Shown: piece after piece, positions 52,147 to 61,927 of the stretch | Position numbering within the stretch: the stretch's first letter is position 1 | Layout of the letters: each line of letters begins with the position of its first letter | Source of the DNA: an uncultured Arachnia sp. | GTDB lineage: Bacteria; Actinomycetota; Actinomycetes; Propionibacteriales; Propionibacteriaceae | DNA: 64,000 nucleotides | Direction: 5' to 3' | Assembly: GCA_947493705.1 (NCBI GenBank) | Contig: CANLSH010000008.1 | Span: 50,773-114,772, forward strand | Made by a program: the position numbers and the translations under genes | The notes under the pieces: model-generated | The model's database searches: none | The model's input: the letters and a program-made list of their open reading frames with translations, nothing else | Told to the model about the DNA's origin: nothing

Positions 52147-53595
52147 ATGGAGTTGCAGCAATACCTTCGCATCGTGCGCCGTTACTGGCGCAGTGCCGTC
52201 GCCACTCTGCTTCTGTGCGTAGTGGTCGCTGCTGCTCTCACTCTTGTGCAAAAACCCACGTACACCGCTTCCTCCGCGCTATTTCTGGCCGTCGAGAGCG
52301 GCGATTCGGCGGGCGAATTGTCCCAGGGTGCCACCTACGCCGAGCGTCAGGTGAAGTCCTTCGTCAGCGTGGCCACGACATCAGTGGTGCTGGAGCCTGT
52401 CATCGAGGAACTGGCTCTGGACCTGACGCCCGTGCAGCTGGCGACGAAGGTGACGGTCACATCCCCCACGGCCACCTCTCTCATTGACGTCTCAGTCACC
52501 GATGGGGACCCAACGCAAGCAGCGCGGATTGCTGATGCGGTGGCCGCCAGCCTCACGAGTGCTGTTGACGAGCTGTCCCCGGACAACGGACTGGGCAAGG
52601 GGCTGGTGGCGGCAAGTGTCATCGACCCGGCCGTCACACCGACTTCGCCCACCGCTCCGCGCCCCGCCGTCAACCTTGCCCTCGGCGTGGTCCTGGGGCT
52701 TCTGCTGGGTGTTGGACAGGCGGTCCTGCGCAGCGTGCTCGACACCCGAGTGCGGACAGCTTCCGATGTTGAAACGCTCACAGCCTCCCCGCTGCTCGGC
52801 TCCATCGGGCACATTGACGACGCAAGTGCGCGGAACTCTGAAACGTCGGGCTCCCAGTGGGCCAACGCCGAGGCGTATCGCCGGCTGCGAACCAACGTGG
52901 GCTTCGTGGGTCTGGGTGGCGAGCGTCGCCCGTCCATGGTGATGACCTCCGCCATGGCAGGCGAGGGCAAAACACAAACGGTGGTCAACTTGGCACGGGT
53001 GCTAGCACAGGCCGGTGAGTCTGTGCTGCTGATCGATGCAGACCTCCGTCGCCCCCAGGTGGCAGACCGCATGCGTCTGGACAATGAGTTCGGCTTGACC
53101 GATGTTCTCACCGGTCGGGGAAAGCTCGAGGAGATGGTGATTGACGTCACTCCCGGGTCCCTGGCAGTGCTGCCCTCGGGCACCGTTCCGCCCAACCCGT
53201 CCGAGCTCCTCGGCTCCGAGGCGATGTCCCATCTCCTCGCGACGGTGGAGCGGCAGTATGATCACGTCCTTTTCGACGCACCGCCGCTGCTTCCCGTGAC
53301 CGATGCCGTTGTCTTGGCCGCGCAGACCGCGGGTGCCATCATGGTGGCGCGCTCCGGGAAGGTGAGGCGGCCGGAATTTGAGCAAGCCACCAGACTGCTG
53401 GATGCAGGATCGGTGACACTGCTCGGCGTCGTCCTCAACGATGTGCCAACAAATGGTGGCGGGTACTACACCGGCTATTACGCGGAGTACACCTCGACTG
53501 CCGTCAGTCCTTCGAATTCCGTCAATTGGAAGTCCGTACAGAAGGGCCAGCGGGTGGAACCTGCTGAGGAACAGGTGCTGGAGCCTCAACCATGA
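52147..53595 (+). CDS. Wzz-like chain-length protein fused to BY-kinase
   Basis: 482 residues. An N-terminal Wzz domain (MELQQYLRIVRRYWR, first helix ~15-33; second helix ~175-195 after SPTAPRPAVNLALGV) is joined to a bacterial tyrosine kinase (~255-460): Walker A SAMAGEGKTQT, Walker A' LLIDADLRRP, Walker B HVLFDAPPLLP, and a C-terminal Tyr-rich cluster GGYYTGYYAEY that is the usual autophosphorylation site. It sets polysaccharide length and is the likely substrate of the neighbouring phosphatase domain. The stop overlaps the next start (ATGA). Confidence 0.93.
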   Translation: MELQQYLRIVRRYWRSAVATLLLCVVVAAALTLVQKPTYTASSALFLAVESGDSAGELSQGATYAERQVKSFVSVATTSVVLEPVIEELALDLTPVQLATKVTVTSPTATSLIDVSVTDGDPTQAARIADAVAASLTSAVDELSPDNGLGKGLVAASVIDPAVTPTSPTAPRPAVNLALGVVLGLLLGVGQAVLRSVLDTRVRTASDVETLTASPLLGSIGHIDDASARNSETSGSQWANAEAYRRLRTNVGFVGLGGERRPSMVMTSAMAGEGKTQTVVNLARVLAQAGESVLLIDADLRRPQVADRMRLDNEFGLTDVLTGRGKLEEMVIDVTPGSLAVLPSGTVPPNPSELLGSEAMSHLLATVERQYDHVLFDAPPLLPVTDAVVLAAQTAGAIMVARSGKVRRPEFEQATRLLDAGSVTLLGVVLNDVPTNGGGYYTGYYAEYTSTAVSPSNSVNWKSVQKGQRVEPAEEQVLEPQP

Positions 53596-55448
53596 CGCGG
53601 CGGCGTGGGCGAGAAAAGCCTGGTGCGACGCCACGGATGTTCCTGGAGCGCATGGATGTTTATCTGACGCTCAGCATCATCGACGCGTTGTGCTGGTTCG
53701 GGGCGACAGTAGCTCTCGTCGTCTTTCGCTATGACTTCGATCTCAGCGCCGTCCAGTGGTCGAGCATTTTGCTGTACAGCATCATCGCAGCCGCTGCCCA
53801 GATGCTCCTGGGGTGGTTGGCCGGTCTGTATGGCGGCTCCAACCGTGTGGGCAGTTTCGTCGAGGCCTCCACCTTGGGCACCGTCACGATGGGCGTTGGG
53901 TTTCTCGTCGGCATGGCTTTCATCATCGGGGTTCCCACTTTCCCCCGCGGTGTGGGATTTCTGTCTCCGTTCATGACGCTTCTCCTCATGGGTGCCGCGC
54001 GGTTCGCAGCCAGAGCCGTGGCCGTTCAGCTGGCTCAGCGAACCAAGGCAGCCGGCCAGGCTGAGCGCATCCTGGTCTACGGTGCGGGCAACGCTGGCCG
54101 CCAACTGGGCAACCTCTTCCTGGGAGATCCCGACAGCCCGTATCACGTGGTGGGCCTGATCGACGACGATCCCCGCAAGCGCCAGCGCAAGTACGAGTTT
54201 GGCCGTGTCCTGGGTAAACGCAAGGACTTGGTGGCCAAGGCCCGAGCATTGAACGTCCGGACCGTTCTCGTGGCGGTCCCCACAGCGTCGGCCAAGTTTT
54301 TAAAGGACCTCTCAGCGGAACTCGATGCTGCCGACATCAAGATGTTGGTGCTGCCGCCACTGCGCGAGTGGGCAGGCGGTGAGCTCAAGCTGGGAGATAT
54401 TCACGAGTTCGACGTCACCGACCTACTGGGCCGTACACCCATCAAAACGGATCTCAACTCCATTGCCGACTACGTGCGTGGCAAGGTCGTGCTGATCACA
54501 GGAGCCGGTGGCTCCATTGGTTCCGAGATTGCTCGGCAGGTGCACCGGTTTGGTCCCAAGGAGCTCGTCTGCCTGGACAGGGATGAATCGGCGCTCCACT
54601 CCGTACAGCTGTCCCTCTACGGGCGAGGTCTTCTCGATACGCCAGACATGGTGCTGTGTGACATTCGGGACAAGCCAGCGTTGCAGAGGGTCTTCGCTGA
54701 CCATCGCCCAGAGGTTGTTTTTCATGCCGCGGCTCTGAAGCACCTTCCTCTGCTTGAGCAGTACCCGGAGGAGGGTTGGAAGACCAATGTCCACGGAACA
54801 CTGGATGTTCTGGAATGCGCCGCTGAATTCGATGTGGAAACCTTCGTCAACATCTCCACCGACAAGGCAGCAGATCCTACAAGCGTCCTTGGTAAAACGA
54901 AGCGTCGTGCTGAAGAGCTGACGGCGTGGTTTGCGCAGAACTACAACGGCAACTACCTGTCCGTGAGGTTTGGCAACGTCCTCGGATCGCGCGGATCTGT
55001 CCTCCACACTTTCACTCAGCAGATTGATCAGGGCGGACCCGTCACCGTGGTACATCCCGACGTCACGCGGTACTTCATGACCATCCCGGAGGCGTGCCAG
55101 TTGGTCATCCAGGCCGGAGCGATAGGAGAACGCGGTCAGGTGCTGGTACTCAACATGGGCGAACCTGTGCGCATCCTTGACATGGCGAAACGGCTAATTC
55201 GCGACTCTGGCAAGGACATCGAATTGCGTATCACCGGTCTTCGTGAGGGTGAAAAGCTTCATGAGGTGCTCTTCAGTCATGGTGAGGAGCACACCAAGAG
55301 TTCACACCCATTGATCAATAGCGTCAAGGTGACGGCGCGCGGGCCGTGCGGGTCTCACGAAAGTGCTGGATACATCTGTTGGGGAGATGAACTGTCCGAT
55401 TTAAACGGCGCGGGGTCTCAGGCAGTTCCGGCTGACGGGATACGATGA
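53592..55448 (+). CDS. Membrane-bound nucleotide-sugar 4,6-dehydratase (CapD/WbpM/FlaA1 family)
   Basis: 618 residues. Four membrane helices (~20-145), a first Rossmann domain (ILVYGAGNAGRQLGN, ~158) and a catalytic SDR domain (VVLITGAGGSIGSEIARQ, ~298-315). The active-site segment NISTDKAADPTSVLGKTKRRAE has Thr/Ser and Lys in the S-M-K arrangement of large CapD enzymes instead of Y-x-x-x-K. It makes 4-keto-6-deoxy sugars from UDP-HexNAc, the precursors of bacillosamine, QuiNAc or FucNAc. The gene overlaps both neighbours. Confidence 0.92.
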   Translation: MTRRRGREKPGATPRMFLERMDVYLTLSIIDALCWFGATVALVVFRYDFDLSAVQWSSILLYSIIAAAAQMLLGWLAGLYGGSNRVGSFVEASTLGTVTMGVGFLVGMAFIIGVPTFPRGVGFLSPFMTLLLMGAARFAARAVAVQLAQRTKAAGQAERILVYGAGNAGRQLGNLFLGDPDSPYHVVGLIDDDPRKRQRKYEFGRVLGKRKDLVAKARALNVRTVLVAVPTASAKFLKDLSAELDAADIKMLVLPPLREWAGGELKLGDIHEFDVTDLLGRTPIKTDLNSIADYVRGKVVLITGAGGSIGSEIARQVHRFGPKELVCLDRDESALHSVQLSLYGRGLLDTPDMVLCDIRDKPALQRVFADHRPEVVFHAAALKHLPLLEQYPEEGWKTNVHGTLDVLECAAEFDVETFVNISTDKAADPTSVLGKTKRRAEELTAWFAQNYNGNYLSVRFGNVLGSRGSVLHTFTQQIDQGGPVTVVHPDVTRYFMTIPEACQLVIQAGAIGERGQVLVLNMGEPVRILDMAKRLIRDSGKDIELRITGLREGEKLHEVLFSHGEEHTKSSHPLINSVKVTARGPCGSHESAGYICWGDELSDLNGAGSQAVPADGIR

Positions 55449-57508
55449 ACGCTGCCGTGTGGGGGGCGGTTATTCTCGCAGGTGTTGTAGCACTCTCAGC
55501 ACCGACGTTTCTACGCCCCAGCCTCAGACGGATGAGTGTCGTGGACGTCCCGAACCAGCGGTCGTCACATACAACCCCCACGTTGAGAGGTGGGGGCGTG
55601 GCACCGCTCCTCGGTTTAACCTTCGGTGGCATCTGGGCTTTTTTTCCTCTCCCTCCAAGCTCATCACTGGCGTTCGCGTCAGTGTGTGGTGCCGCAGCGC
55701 TAGTAAGTCTTGTTGGGCTTACCGAAGATCTGCGGGGTCTCCCTATCTCAGTGCGTGCCGGCACCCAAATTTTGATAGGCGGCGCAATGACAATCTCTTT
55801 TTCGTGGGGGTTAGGCGTCAGCTGGATCTGGGTTTTCATTGCGGCTGTCAGTTTCGCTGCGCACGTGAACTTCACAAACTTCATGGACGGCGTCAATGGG
55901 ATCTCGAGTGTTCACGGCCTAGTCGTCGGATTGGCCTTTGCGGCTCTCGGCGGAATAGAAGCAGAGCCGTGGCTGACTACGATTGGATCTATTACAGCTC
56001 TTATTTTTGTTACCTTCCTTCCGTGGAATCTGATCCCCCCGGGGATCTTCTTGGGCGATGCTGGTAGCTATCTTCTCGGAGGCGTTTTAGGTGCCACGGC
56101 GATCGCGAGTATTCTTAAGGGGCTAAACCCCGTAGCGGCGCTTGCTCCGCTCAGTATCTACTGGGCCGACGCTGTGTCGACGCTCCTGAGACGTGCAAAG
56201 CGACGAGAACCGGTGTTTGAAGCGCACCGAACTCACGTCTATCAGAGACTCACGAACATCGGATGCACGCATGTAGGCGTAGCCGTCATTGTAGGAGTAT
56301 TCACGGCCGCTAACAGCAGTATCGGGTTATTGCTCGCAGACCTTAATTTACGCTGGCCTATGGGGCTTGCTGGCATTAGCGCGCTTACAGCAATATACCT
56401 GCTTCTTCCTCGGTTTTTTGGGGATAGGCTGTCTCCCAAACCTGTCAATTACTTCCACCCTGTTCCCTTGCCCCCCGATACTCCCGCCCGTTCAGATTGG
56501 AATCCAAGGGTGTGGGCGGTAATTGGCGCTAGTGGTTTTGTTGGAAGCGGCGTGGTTGATGAGCTGACATCCCAAGGTTTTCGAGTGCGTACTCTTGTGG
56601 CACCGAGGCTGACACTGCGGTACAGAGGGACCGACGGGCGACTACTGACTACATTAGCAGGGAAACTTCCTGAGTTGATTGCGCTCGCTGAAGCACTTGA
56701 GGGAGTGGATGTGGTCGTGAATGCGGCGGGCGCGGCTTCCCCGGACGGCATTGACAGTGACGCCCTATTCGGCGCTAATGCACTCCTTCCGACTTTGATT
56801 TCATTGGCGGCTTTCCGAGCACGAGTTGGGCGGGTAATCCACACGAGCTCGGCCGCGGTCCAAGGTCGGCGCTCTGTACTCGATGCATCTACGAAGGTGG
56901 AACCGTTTTCACCTTATTCGCAGTCCAAGGCGTTGGGCGAGCGTGGAATATTGACCCTGATGACAGGGGGCACGGGGACAGGACTCGTGATTGTTCGGGC
57001 TACTTCCGTTCAAGGAAGCGGTCGTAACACCACCACTTCGCTGATACGCGTGGCAAGCTCTCAGTTCGCCAGCGTCGCGGCCCCGGGCGACCAACCGACG
57101 GTCGTTAGTAGTTTGACTGGCCTGGCTCGCTGCATCCGGAAGGTCGGTACGGACCACAAGAGCCTGCCCCCTGTTGTCCTACAGCCTTGGGAAGGGATGA
57201 ACGTGCAGGAGGTCCTCGAAGTGGCCGGGGGTCGCCCGCCGGTTGTTCTACCTCGTTGGATCTGCATTTTTGTGGTCGCTACGTTGAGGGGGGTCGGTCA
57301 GGTGCTTCCAAGAATGGCGGGAGTGGCACGGAGAGTCGAACTCATGTGGTTCGGTCAGCGGCAGGCGGGTTCAAGCGAATCCTCTCGGGAGCTGTCCGCT
57401 GACCTGAGGAGAGTACTGAGCGACCACAGAAGTAAATCTGAAACCACACCAGGCGCGCCCCCGACTCCCGATAGCCACGTTGGAAAGTGCCGAGGCGATG
57501 AAGGGTAG
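55445..57508 (+). CDS. WecA/MraY-like glycosyl-phosphate transferase fused to an SDR epimerase
   Basis: 687 residues. Residues ~1-325 are a polytopic sugar-1-phosphate transferase with the start motif VPNQRSSHTTPTLRGGG, the catalytic NFMDGVNGISS (~145), GDAGSYLLGGVLG (~200) and the cytosolic EAHRTHVYQRL (~255). Residues ~345-650 are an NAD-dependent epimerase/reductase: WAVIGASGFVGSGVV, TSSAAVQG and PYSQSKALGE (Tyr and Lys). Such pairs are normally separate genes (WbpL-WbpV type): the SDR reduces the 4-keto sugar made by CapD and the transferase loads it on undecaprenyl phosphate. The base composition drops here relative to upstream genes. Confidence 0.88.
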   Translation: MNAAVWGAVILAGVVALSAPTFLRPSLRRMSVVDVPNQRSSHTTPTLRGGGVAPLLGLTFGGIWAFFPLPPSSSLAFASVCGAAALVSLVGLTEDLRGLPISVRAGTQILIGGAMTISFSWGLGVSWIWVFIAAVSFAAHVNFTNFMDGVNGISSVHGLVVGLAFAALGGIEAEPWLTTIGSITALIFVTFLPWNLIPPGIFLGDAGSYLLGGVLGATAIASILKGLNPVAALAPLSIYWADAVSTLLRRAKRREPVFEAHRTHVYQRLTNIGCTHVGVAVIVGVFTAANSSIGLLLADLNLRWPMGLAGISALTAIYLLLPRFFGDRLSPKPVNYFHPVPLPPDTPARSDWNPRVWAVIGASGFVGSGVVDELTSQGFRVRTLVAPRLTLRYRGTDGRLLTTLAGKLPELIALAEALEGVDVVVNAAGAASPDGIDSDALFGANALLPTLISLAAFRARVGRVIHTSSAAVQGRRSVLDASTKVEPFSPYSQSKALGERGILTLMTGGTGTGLVIVRATSVQGSGRNTTTSLIRVASSQFASVAAPGDQPTVVSSLTGLARCIRKVGTDHKSLPPVVLQPWEGMNVQEVLEVAGGRPPVVLPRWICIFVVATLRGVGQVLPRMAGVARRVELMWFGQRQAGSSESSRELSADLRRVLSDHRSKSETTPGAPPTPDSHVGKCRGDEG

Positions 57509-58700
57509 CGGGGAAGGTACTCGACCGACAGTCATTTATGGAATAACGGTCGCTAAAAGTGCGAAAAGCTTCCTGAAAGGACAACTCTCCTGGATTCAAG
57601 ATCAAGGATGGGATGTCATCCTTGCATCTAGTCCCGACGGGGATTCGGAAGCACTTGCTAAGGGTGAAGGTGTACGCTTCGAGCCCGTGAAAATGACCCG
57701 TGCCATATCGTTTTGTCAAGACCTTGCGGCCTTGAAATCATGGCTATTGGTGATTCGCAAGCATCGGCCGTCAGCGATCAATGTCAGCACACCCAAGGCT
57801 GGGTTGCTGGGCGGATTAGCGGCATGGATCTTGCGAGTGCCCCGAAGAATCTACGTGGTTCGTGGCTTGCGCGCGGAAGGGGCGCGTGGGTGGCTTGCAG
57901 GAGTCCTTATGGCTATGGAATGGATCAGCATGCATGTTGCCACTGACGTCATCTTTGTAAGTCCATCGCTGGCGGTCGAAGCGCTGAATCGAGGCCTGCC
58001 TCCGAGACGTAAGACTTGGATTATCGGAGATGGAAGCAGCAACGGAGTAGACACCAAAGCTATTGCGCAACGCATCTCTGTCGTGAAAAGGTCGCAAGCG
58101 AGGAGTTTCAATAACCTGAACGAAGCGCACTTTGTGGTCGGCTTCATCGGGCGTATAACCCGTGACAAGGGTATAGGAACAGTTCTGGATGCTTTCAACA
58201 ATCCACGCTTGACATCGCGTGCTCGCCTCTTACTGATCGGGGATGAAGAGGAGCCGGGTTGGAGTATAAAAGTCGACAAATTGCAAGATCGAGTTCGTCG
58301 AGTCGGTTGGACCGATGACGTGTGGGGATATTTTCCCGCTATGGATATTCTAGTTCTCCCGACCCGTCGTGAAGGATTTCCGAATGTTGTACTGGAGGCA
58401 GCATCGGCATCGGTGCCCTCCATAGTGACGACGGCGACCGGGGCCATCGATTCCGTGATTGACGGCAATACCGGATGGCTGATCCACGTAGATGATAGTC
58501 AGGCTATTGTGGAGTTCATCAATCATCTTGCAGAAAACCCAGAAATAGTGCAAAGAACAGGTCTGAATGCAAAACGTCGTGCGCAGGAGGCATTCAAGCC
58601 AGAGCGCATATGGGCAGGGCTTCTCGAAGTCCTTGATGCTGTTCCAACACCGGAAGTAGCGGAGTCGCTATATCCAGCGAGGGGCGGCGGATCTCCTTGA
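57498..58700 (+). CDS. Glycosyltransferase family 4
   Basis: 400 residues from ATG 57498, overlapping the previous gene by 11 nt. GT-B fold with VGFIGRITRDKGIGTVLDAF (~217-236) and the nucleotide-binding E-x7-E segment LPTRREGFPNVVLEAASASVP (Glu residues at ~299 and ~307). Similar to transferases that add the second sugar to undecaprenyl-linked repeats (WbpT/PglA group). Low GC compared with the genome. Confidence 0.9.
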   Translation: MKGSGEGTRPTVIYGITVAKSAKSFLKGQLSWIQDQGWDVILASSPDGDSEALAKGEGVRFEPVKMTRAISFCQDLAALKSWLLVIRKHRPSAINVSTPKAGLLGGLAAWILRVPRRIYVVRGLRAEGARGWLAGVLMAMEWISMHVATDVIFVSPSLAVEALNRGLPPRRKTWIIGDGSSNGVDTKAIAQRISVVKRSQARSFNNLNEAHFVVGFIGRITRDKGIGTVLDAFNNPRLTSRARLLLIGDEEEPGWSIKVDKLQDRVRRVGWTDDVWGYFPAMDILVLPTRREGFPNVVLEAASASVPSIVTTATGAIDSVIDGNTGWLIHVDDSQAIVEFINHLAENPEIVQRTGLNAKRRAQEAFKPERIWAGLLEVLDAVPTPEVAESLYPARGGGSP

Positions 58701-59324
58701 TGGTTATCGTGCGCACCTTACTCATCGCGATTTGTGATCGTTTCTCATATAATGAGGTACGCTTAAATAAGCGCATTATATCGGTGAGCCGTGCAGTGTC
58801 GGGAAATAACATGGCAAAGATTCAAGGCATTCCCAAGGCAGCCCATTCCGGTTACCGGTCATCGTCGCACGGTCGATTCCCCCTTCTGTCGTCACCTTTA
58901 TGGGCGGCACTAATCCTGACGCGTCGCTGCCAGCAGGGGTGCTGGTCGATTGCTGGGGCAGTGCCCGATGGTCCCTAGTCAAAATACACTGCCGCGTCTC
59001 GCCACCAGTTATTGGAGGGCCGAGGAGAGGTCGACGATAGAGATGAAGGAGCGGCCTTGCGGCAAGTTGGTCGGAGGAAGAGATGTCAAATTTTCCGGCA
59101 CGGAGCAAAGTGTTAAGTCTGCGAATAGAGTGTCAGTGCTGAGCGCCGGTCCCGCTGAACTTGGAGATGTAAACCTGAAGTTGTTTGTGATTCCATCAGG
59201 CCGAGTTGAAGAGGTGAATGGTCGTGAAACATCAGCAAGGACTCGGCTCCCTCCGAGATATCGCCCAGAGATATCGAACATTGGGAGCGCAATATGGCCT
59301 CAGAGATGAAAGGCAAAGCGATCA
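58701..59324. other. 624-bp spacer with decayed sequence
   Basis: No confident gene. A TATAAT box at 58748-58753 and the small palindrome CGCTTA-AA-TAAGCG at 58760-58773 could be a promoter and operator. Short open stretches follow, for example from ATG 58811 and, just before the next gene, GSLRDIAQRYRTLGAQYGLRD; none is long or familiar. It may be the remains of a lost gene of the locus. Confidence 0.5.
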
Positions 59325-60824
59325 GTGAAAAACTCATTTGAGCAGGAATTACCATCACGCTCACCATCCATGGTGCGTTTCCTTGTTCTGCAGTTATGCC
59401 TGATGGGGGCGACAGCCTTTGCTGTAAATGTCTCTCTGCACGCTCCTGGCCTTGATAACGTTCAGCGCCTGAAAGTGCTGGCACAGTTATCAGTGGTAAA
59501 TCTTGCTGCCCAGCTTGTCGTGCTACGAATTGTCTTTCGTAGTCTTCTTACGCCGGCAGTTATTTTTTCTCTACTTCTATCTCTTTTTACTTCCGGGTGG
59601 CTTCTTTTGCACGCCTTCTCGATTTCAACCGCTGGTGTGGATGTTGTCGGCAGATTGCCTGTTAATCTAGTTGTAAACGCAGCGGTTTTCTACCTCAATT
59701 CCTATGGCTTCTTTTGTCTTGGTATAGTCATCGTGGGAGGTCGGATCCAATTTTCCGAAAGAGCAGCAGTGGGTCTTGTTGCAGACCCAAGGGAGGCCCG
59801 AGCACTTCACACTGTGGGATGGCTTTGCTTGTTAGTAGGGGTTCTTCCCTACGCGCTAGTTAATTACAATAACCTGAAAATCGTTATAACTGACGGGTAT
59901 TCTGCCTACTACCAAGACGGGGCGCGCCTTGGCAATGGAATTATGGGACTATCCTACTTCTTCCTCGTGGGTCTAGTTTTTATCGGCTGTTCCGGTGGAA
60001 GGGAGCGTCGTTTGAAGGCTACTCTGGTCCTTTCAGTTGTTGGAGGGTTACGTTTGCTTGCGGGTGATCGCGGTGAAGGTCTGATCATGCTGCTCGGCGC
60101 CTTTCTTCTGTGGTATTCATTTAAGAGTGCCAAAGACGAGATGCGAAAAGGCCGTAGGATGTTGGTCCTATATGGTGTTGCTGCAGTCCTGCTTACTCCG
60201 TTCGTTGGCCTTTTGCGCCATGCCATGAGTGGCGGAAAATTTGATTTAAGGGCTGCACTCGTGGATTCTAATCCGCTTGTCGAGACAATTCACACTCTTG
60301 GTATTACGATCTTTCCGCTCGCTCAGATGTTTCGACTAGTTCCAAGTGAGGTGGATTACCTAAATGGTGGCTCTTATGTGAGTGGTGCCCTCCGGTTACT
60401 TCCGGAGTTTTTAATTCCACATTCTTTGGAGAGGATGACTTCGGACCTCCTCTTCGCAAGTCCGTCGACATGGCTTATGCAATATTTGGGAATGACGTAT
60501 GGCCCGGGCTTTACCCCCTTCGCGGAAGCGTACCTCAATTTTGGACTGGTCGGTGGATTACTGATGATGCTCGTATTTGGCTTGCTCATCGGATTCAGCC
60601 TTAGCGTTCCTCCTAGTTTTTCTCCGGTACGCATCGCTTTCGTGGTGGCCTTCTTTATTTTGTGTGGGTTTAGTGTTCGAGCATCCTCCAATATTTTTCT
60701 TCCCTATGTCTTTCGATTTCTTCTTGTGCCGCTATTTCTCGTCAACGTGATAAGGCACACTGGCCGGGCACCCCGATATGGTGTAGGAAAAGGAGCTGCG
60801 CCTACGTCGGCATTCCTCAACTGA
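59325..60824 (+). CDS. Wzy-like oligosaccharide repeat-unit polymerase
   Basis: 499 residues starting at GTG 59325, with about 12 membrane helices and a large loop between ~290 and ~380 (LLRHAMSGGKFDLRAAL, SPSTWLMQYLGMTYGPGFTPFAEAYLNFG). The late segment G-P-G-F-T-P-F-A-E-A-Y-x-N-F-G is a known feature of O-antigen polysaccharide polymerase Wzy proteins. It joins lipid-linked repeats outside the membrane; its length control partner is the Wzz/BY-kinase. Low GC and codons such as TTT, ATA and TTA mark it as transferred. Confidence 0.8.
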   Translation: MKNSFEQELPSRSPSMVRFLVLQLCLMGATAFAVNVSLHAPGLDNVQRLKVLAQLSVVNLAAQLVVLRIVFRSLLTPAVIFSLLLSLFTSGWLLLHAFSISTAGVDVVGRLPVNLVVNAAVFYLNSYGFFCLGIVIVGGRIQFSERAAVGLVADPREARALHTVGWLCLLVGVLPYALVNYNNLKIVITDGYSAYYQDGARLGNGIMGLSYFFLVGLVFIGCSGGRERRLKATLVLSVVGGLRLLAGDRGEGLIMLLGAFLLWYSFKSAKDEMRKGRRMLVLYGVAAVLLTPFVGLLRHAMSGGKFDLRAALVDSNPLVETIHTLGITIFPLAQMFRLVPSEVDYLNGGSYVSGALRLLPEFLIPHSLERMTSDLLFASPSTWLMQYLGMTYGPGFTPFAEAYLNFGLVGGLLMMLVFGLLIGFSLSVPPSFSPVRIAFVVAFFILCGFSVRASSNIFLPYVFRFLLVPLFLVNVIRHTGRAPRYGVGKGAAPTSAFLN

Positions 60825-61155
60825 CCGGTGCGGCCATCCGCAGCATGGCCAGGTGATATTCTGTTGTGGCCATTTGGCCGGTTCCCCGACTCTTCACAGA
60901 AGTAGCTGGGGCCGCGTTGCGGCCATCGTGGCCGGGAAGAATCGGCCCTGGCGGTGAGCGTTCCAAGGGTGGAGTGGTGGTGGGTTGCGGTCGACCTCGG
61001 ACACTCAGTCGTGTCGTGAGCCGGAACAAAAGTATGGGGTGCGGGCTGCCTTGTGAACCGTGGACTGTTGCTACGAGCACGCGAGTCAGACTCCTGATTG
61101 ATCGTTTGCCCGCCCGCAGTCTGCCTTGTTGAAGGCCTTCGGGAAGGAGTACGTG
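60825..61155. other. Spacer and likely left end of the IS110-family element
   Basis: No gene. The first part (60830-60900) contains GGCCAGGTGATATTC and GGCCATTTGGCCGG, short inverted words. IS110 elements lack long inverted repeats, so the exact left end cannot be placed. Confidence 0.5.
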
Positions 61156-61927
61156 ATGGAAGTGTTGCATGCCCGGTGCGCTGGGTTAGACCTGTCGAAA
61201 CGTGATGCCAAGGCGTGCGTGCGGATCCTGCCGGAGGTCGGGAGCCGGACCTCGGAGGAAGTCACGACATGGTCGTCGATGACGGCTGGCATCCTGGCGT
61301 TGCGAGGGCATCTGCTTGAGGGTGAGGTGACCTGCGTGGTGATGGAGGCCACCGGTGACTACTGGAAACCATTTGTTCGGCACGAGGCGCTATGGATCGA
61401 GTGGGGATGAAAGGACCCTGCCGTTGGTCAGTCGCAGCTGGCCGATGAAGCTGGGAGGCAGCCTAGGTCCGGGGAACGCCGGGCAGGGTGGGAGCAGCCT
61501 CCGACAACGTACGGGACGGGTTGGGACTGTCAGACGACCCGGGTCCGGCAAGCAGTGATGGGAAGGTGTACGTGAGGAACCACTGTCTGACGCCCCGTAA
61601 GTCCAGTGCCGGGTCAAACCTGACGGATATGGGCCGGTGTGCAGCGCGTGACCGGGAGCCGCGGAGGCGGTCTGGGTCAACTCCGAAGCCGGTTGAGTGG
61701 TCCGGTGGGGAGGCCACGGTGAAATGCCTGCGGCGTAACTGTGGCGATGCTGTCGGGGTCAAGGTGGGCGCCTCCCTCATCGATCGATTCGTGGTGAACG
61801 TGGGAACCATCCGCGGTCGCCCTCCCGGCGGGTATTCAACCCGTTGGTGGGCAGGTCCGTTGCCGGCTGTTGGCTGTCGGATGGGGCGGAGGTCTCGTAG
61901 TAGTCCGAGCGCGCGAAAGGCGCGTGC

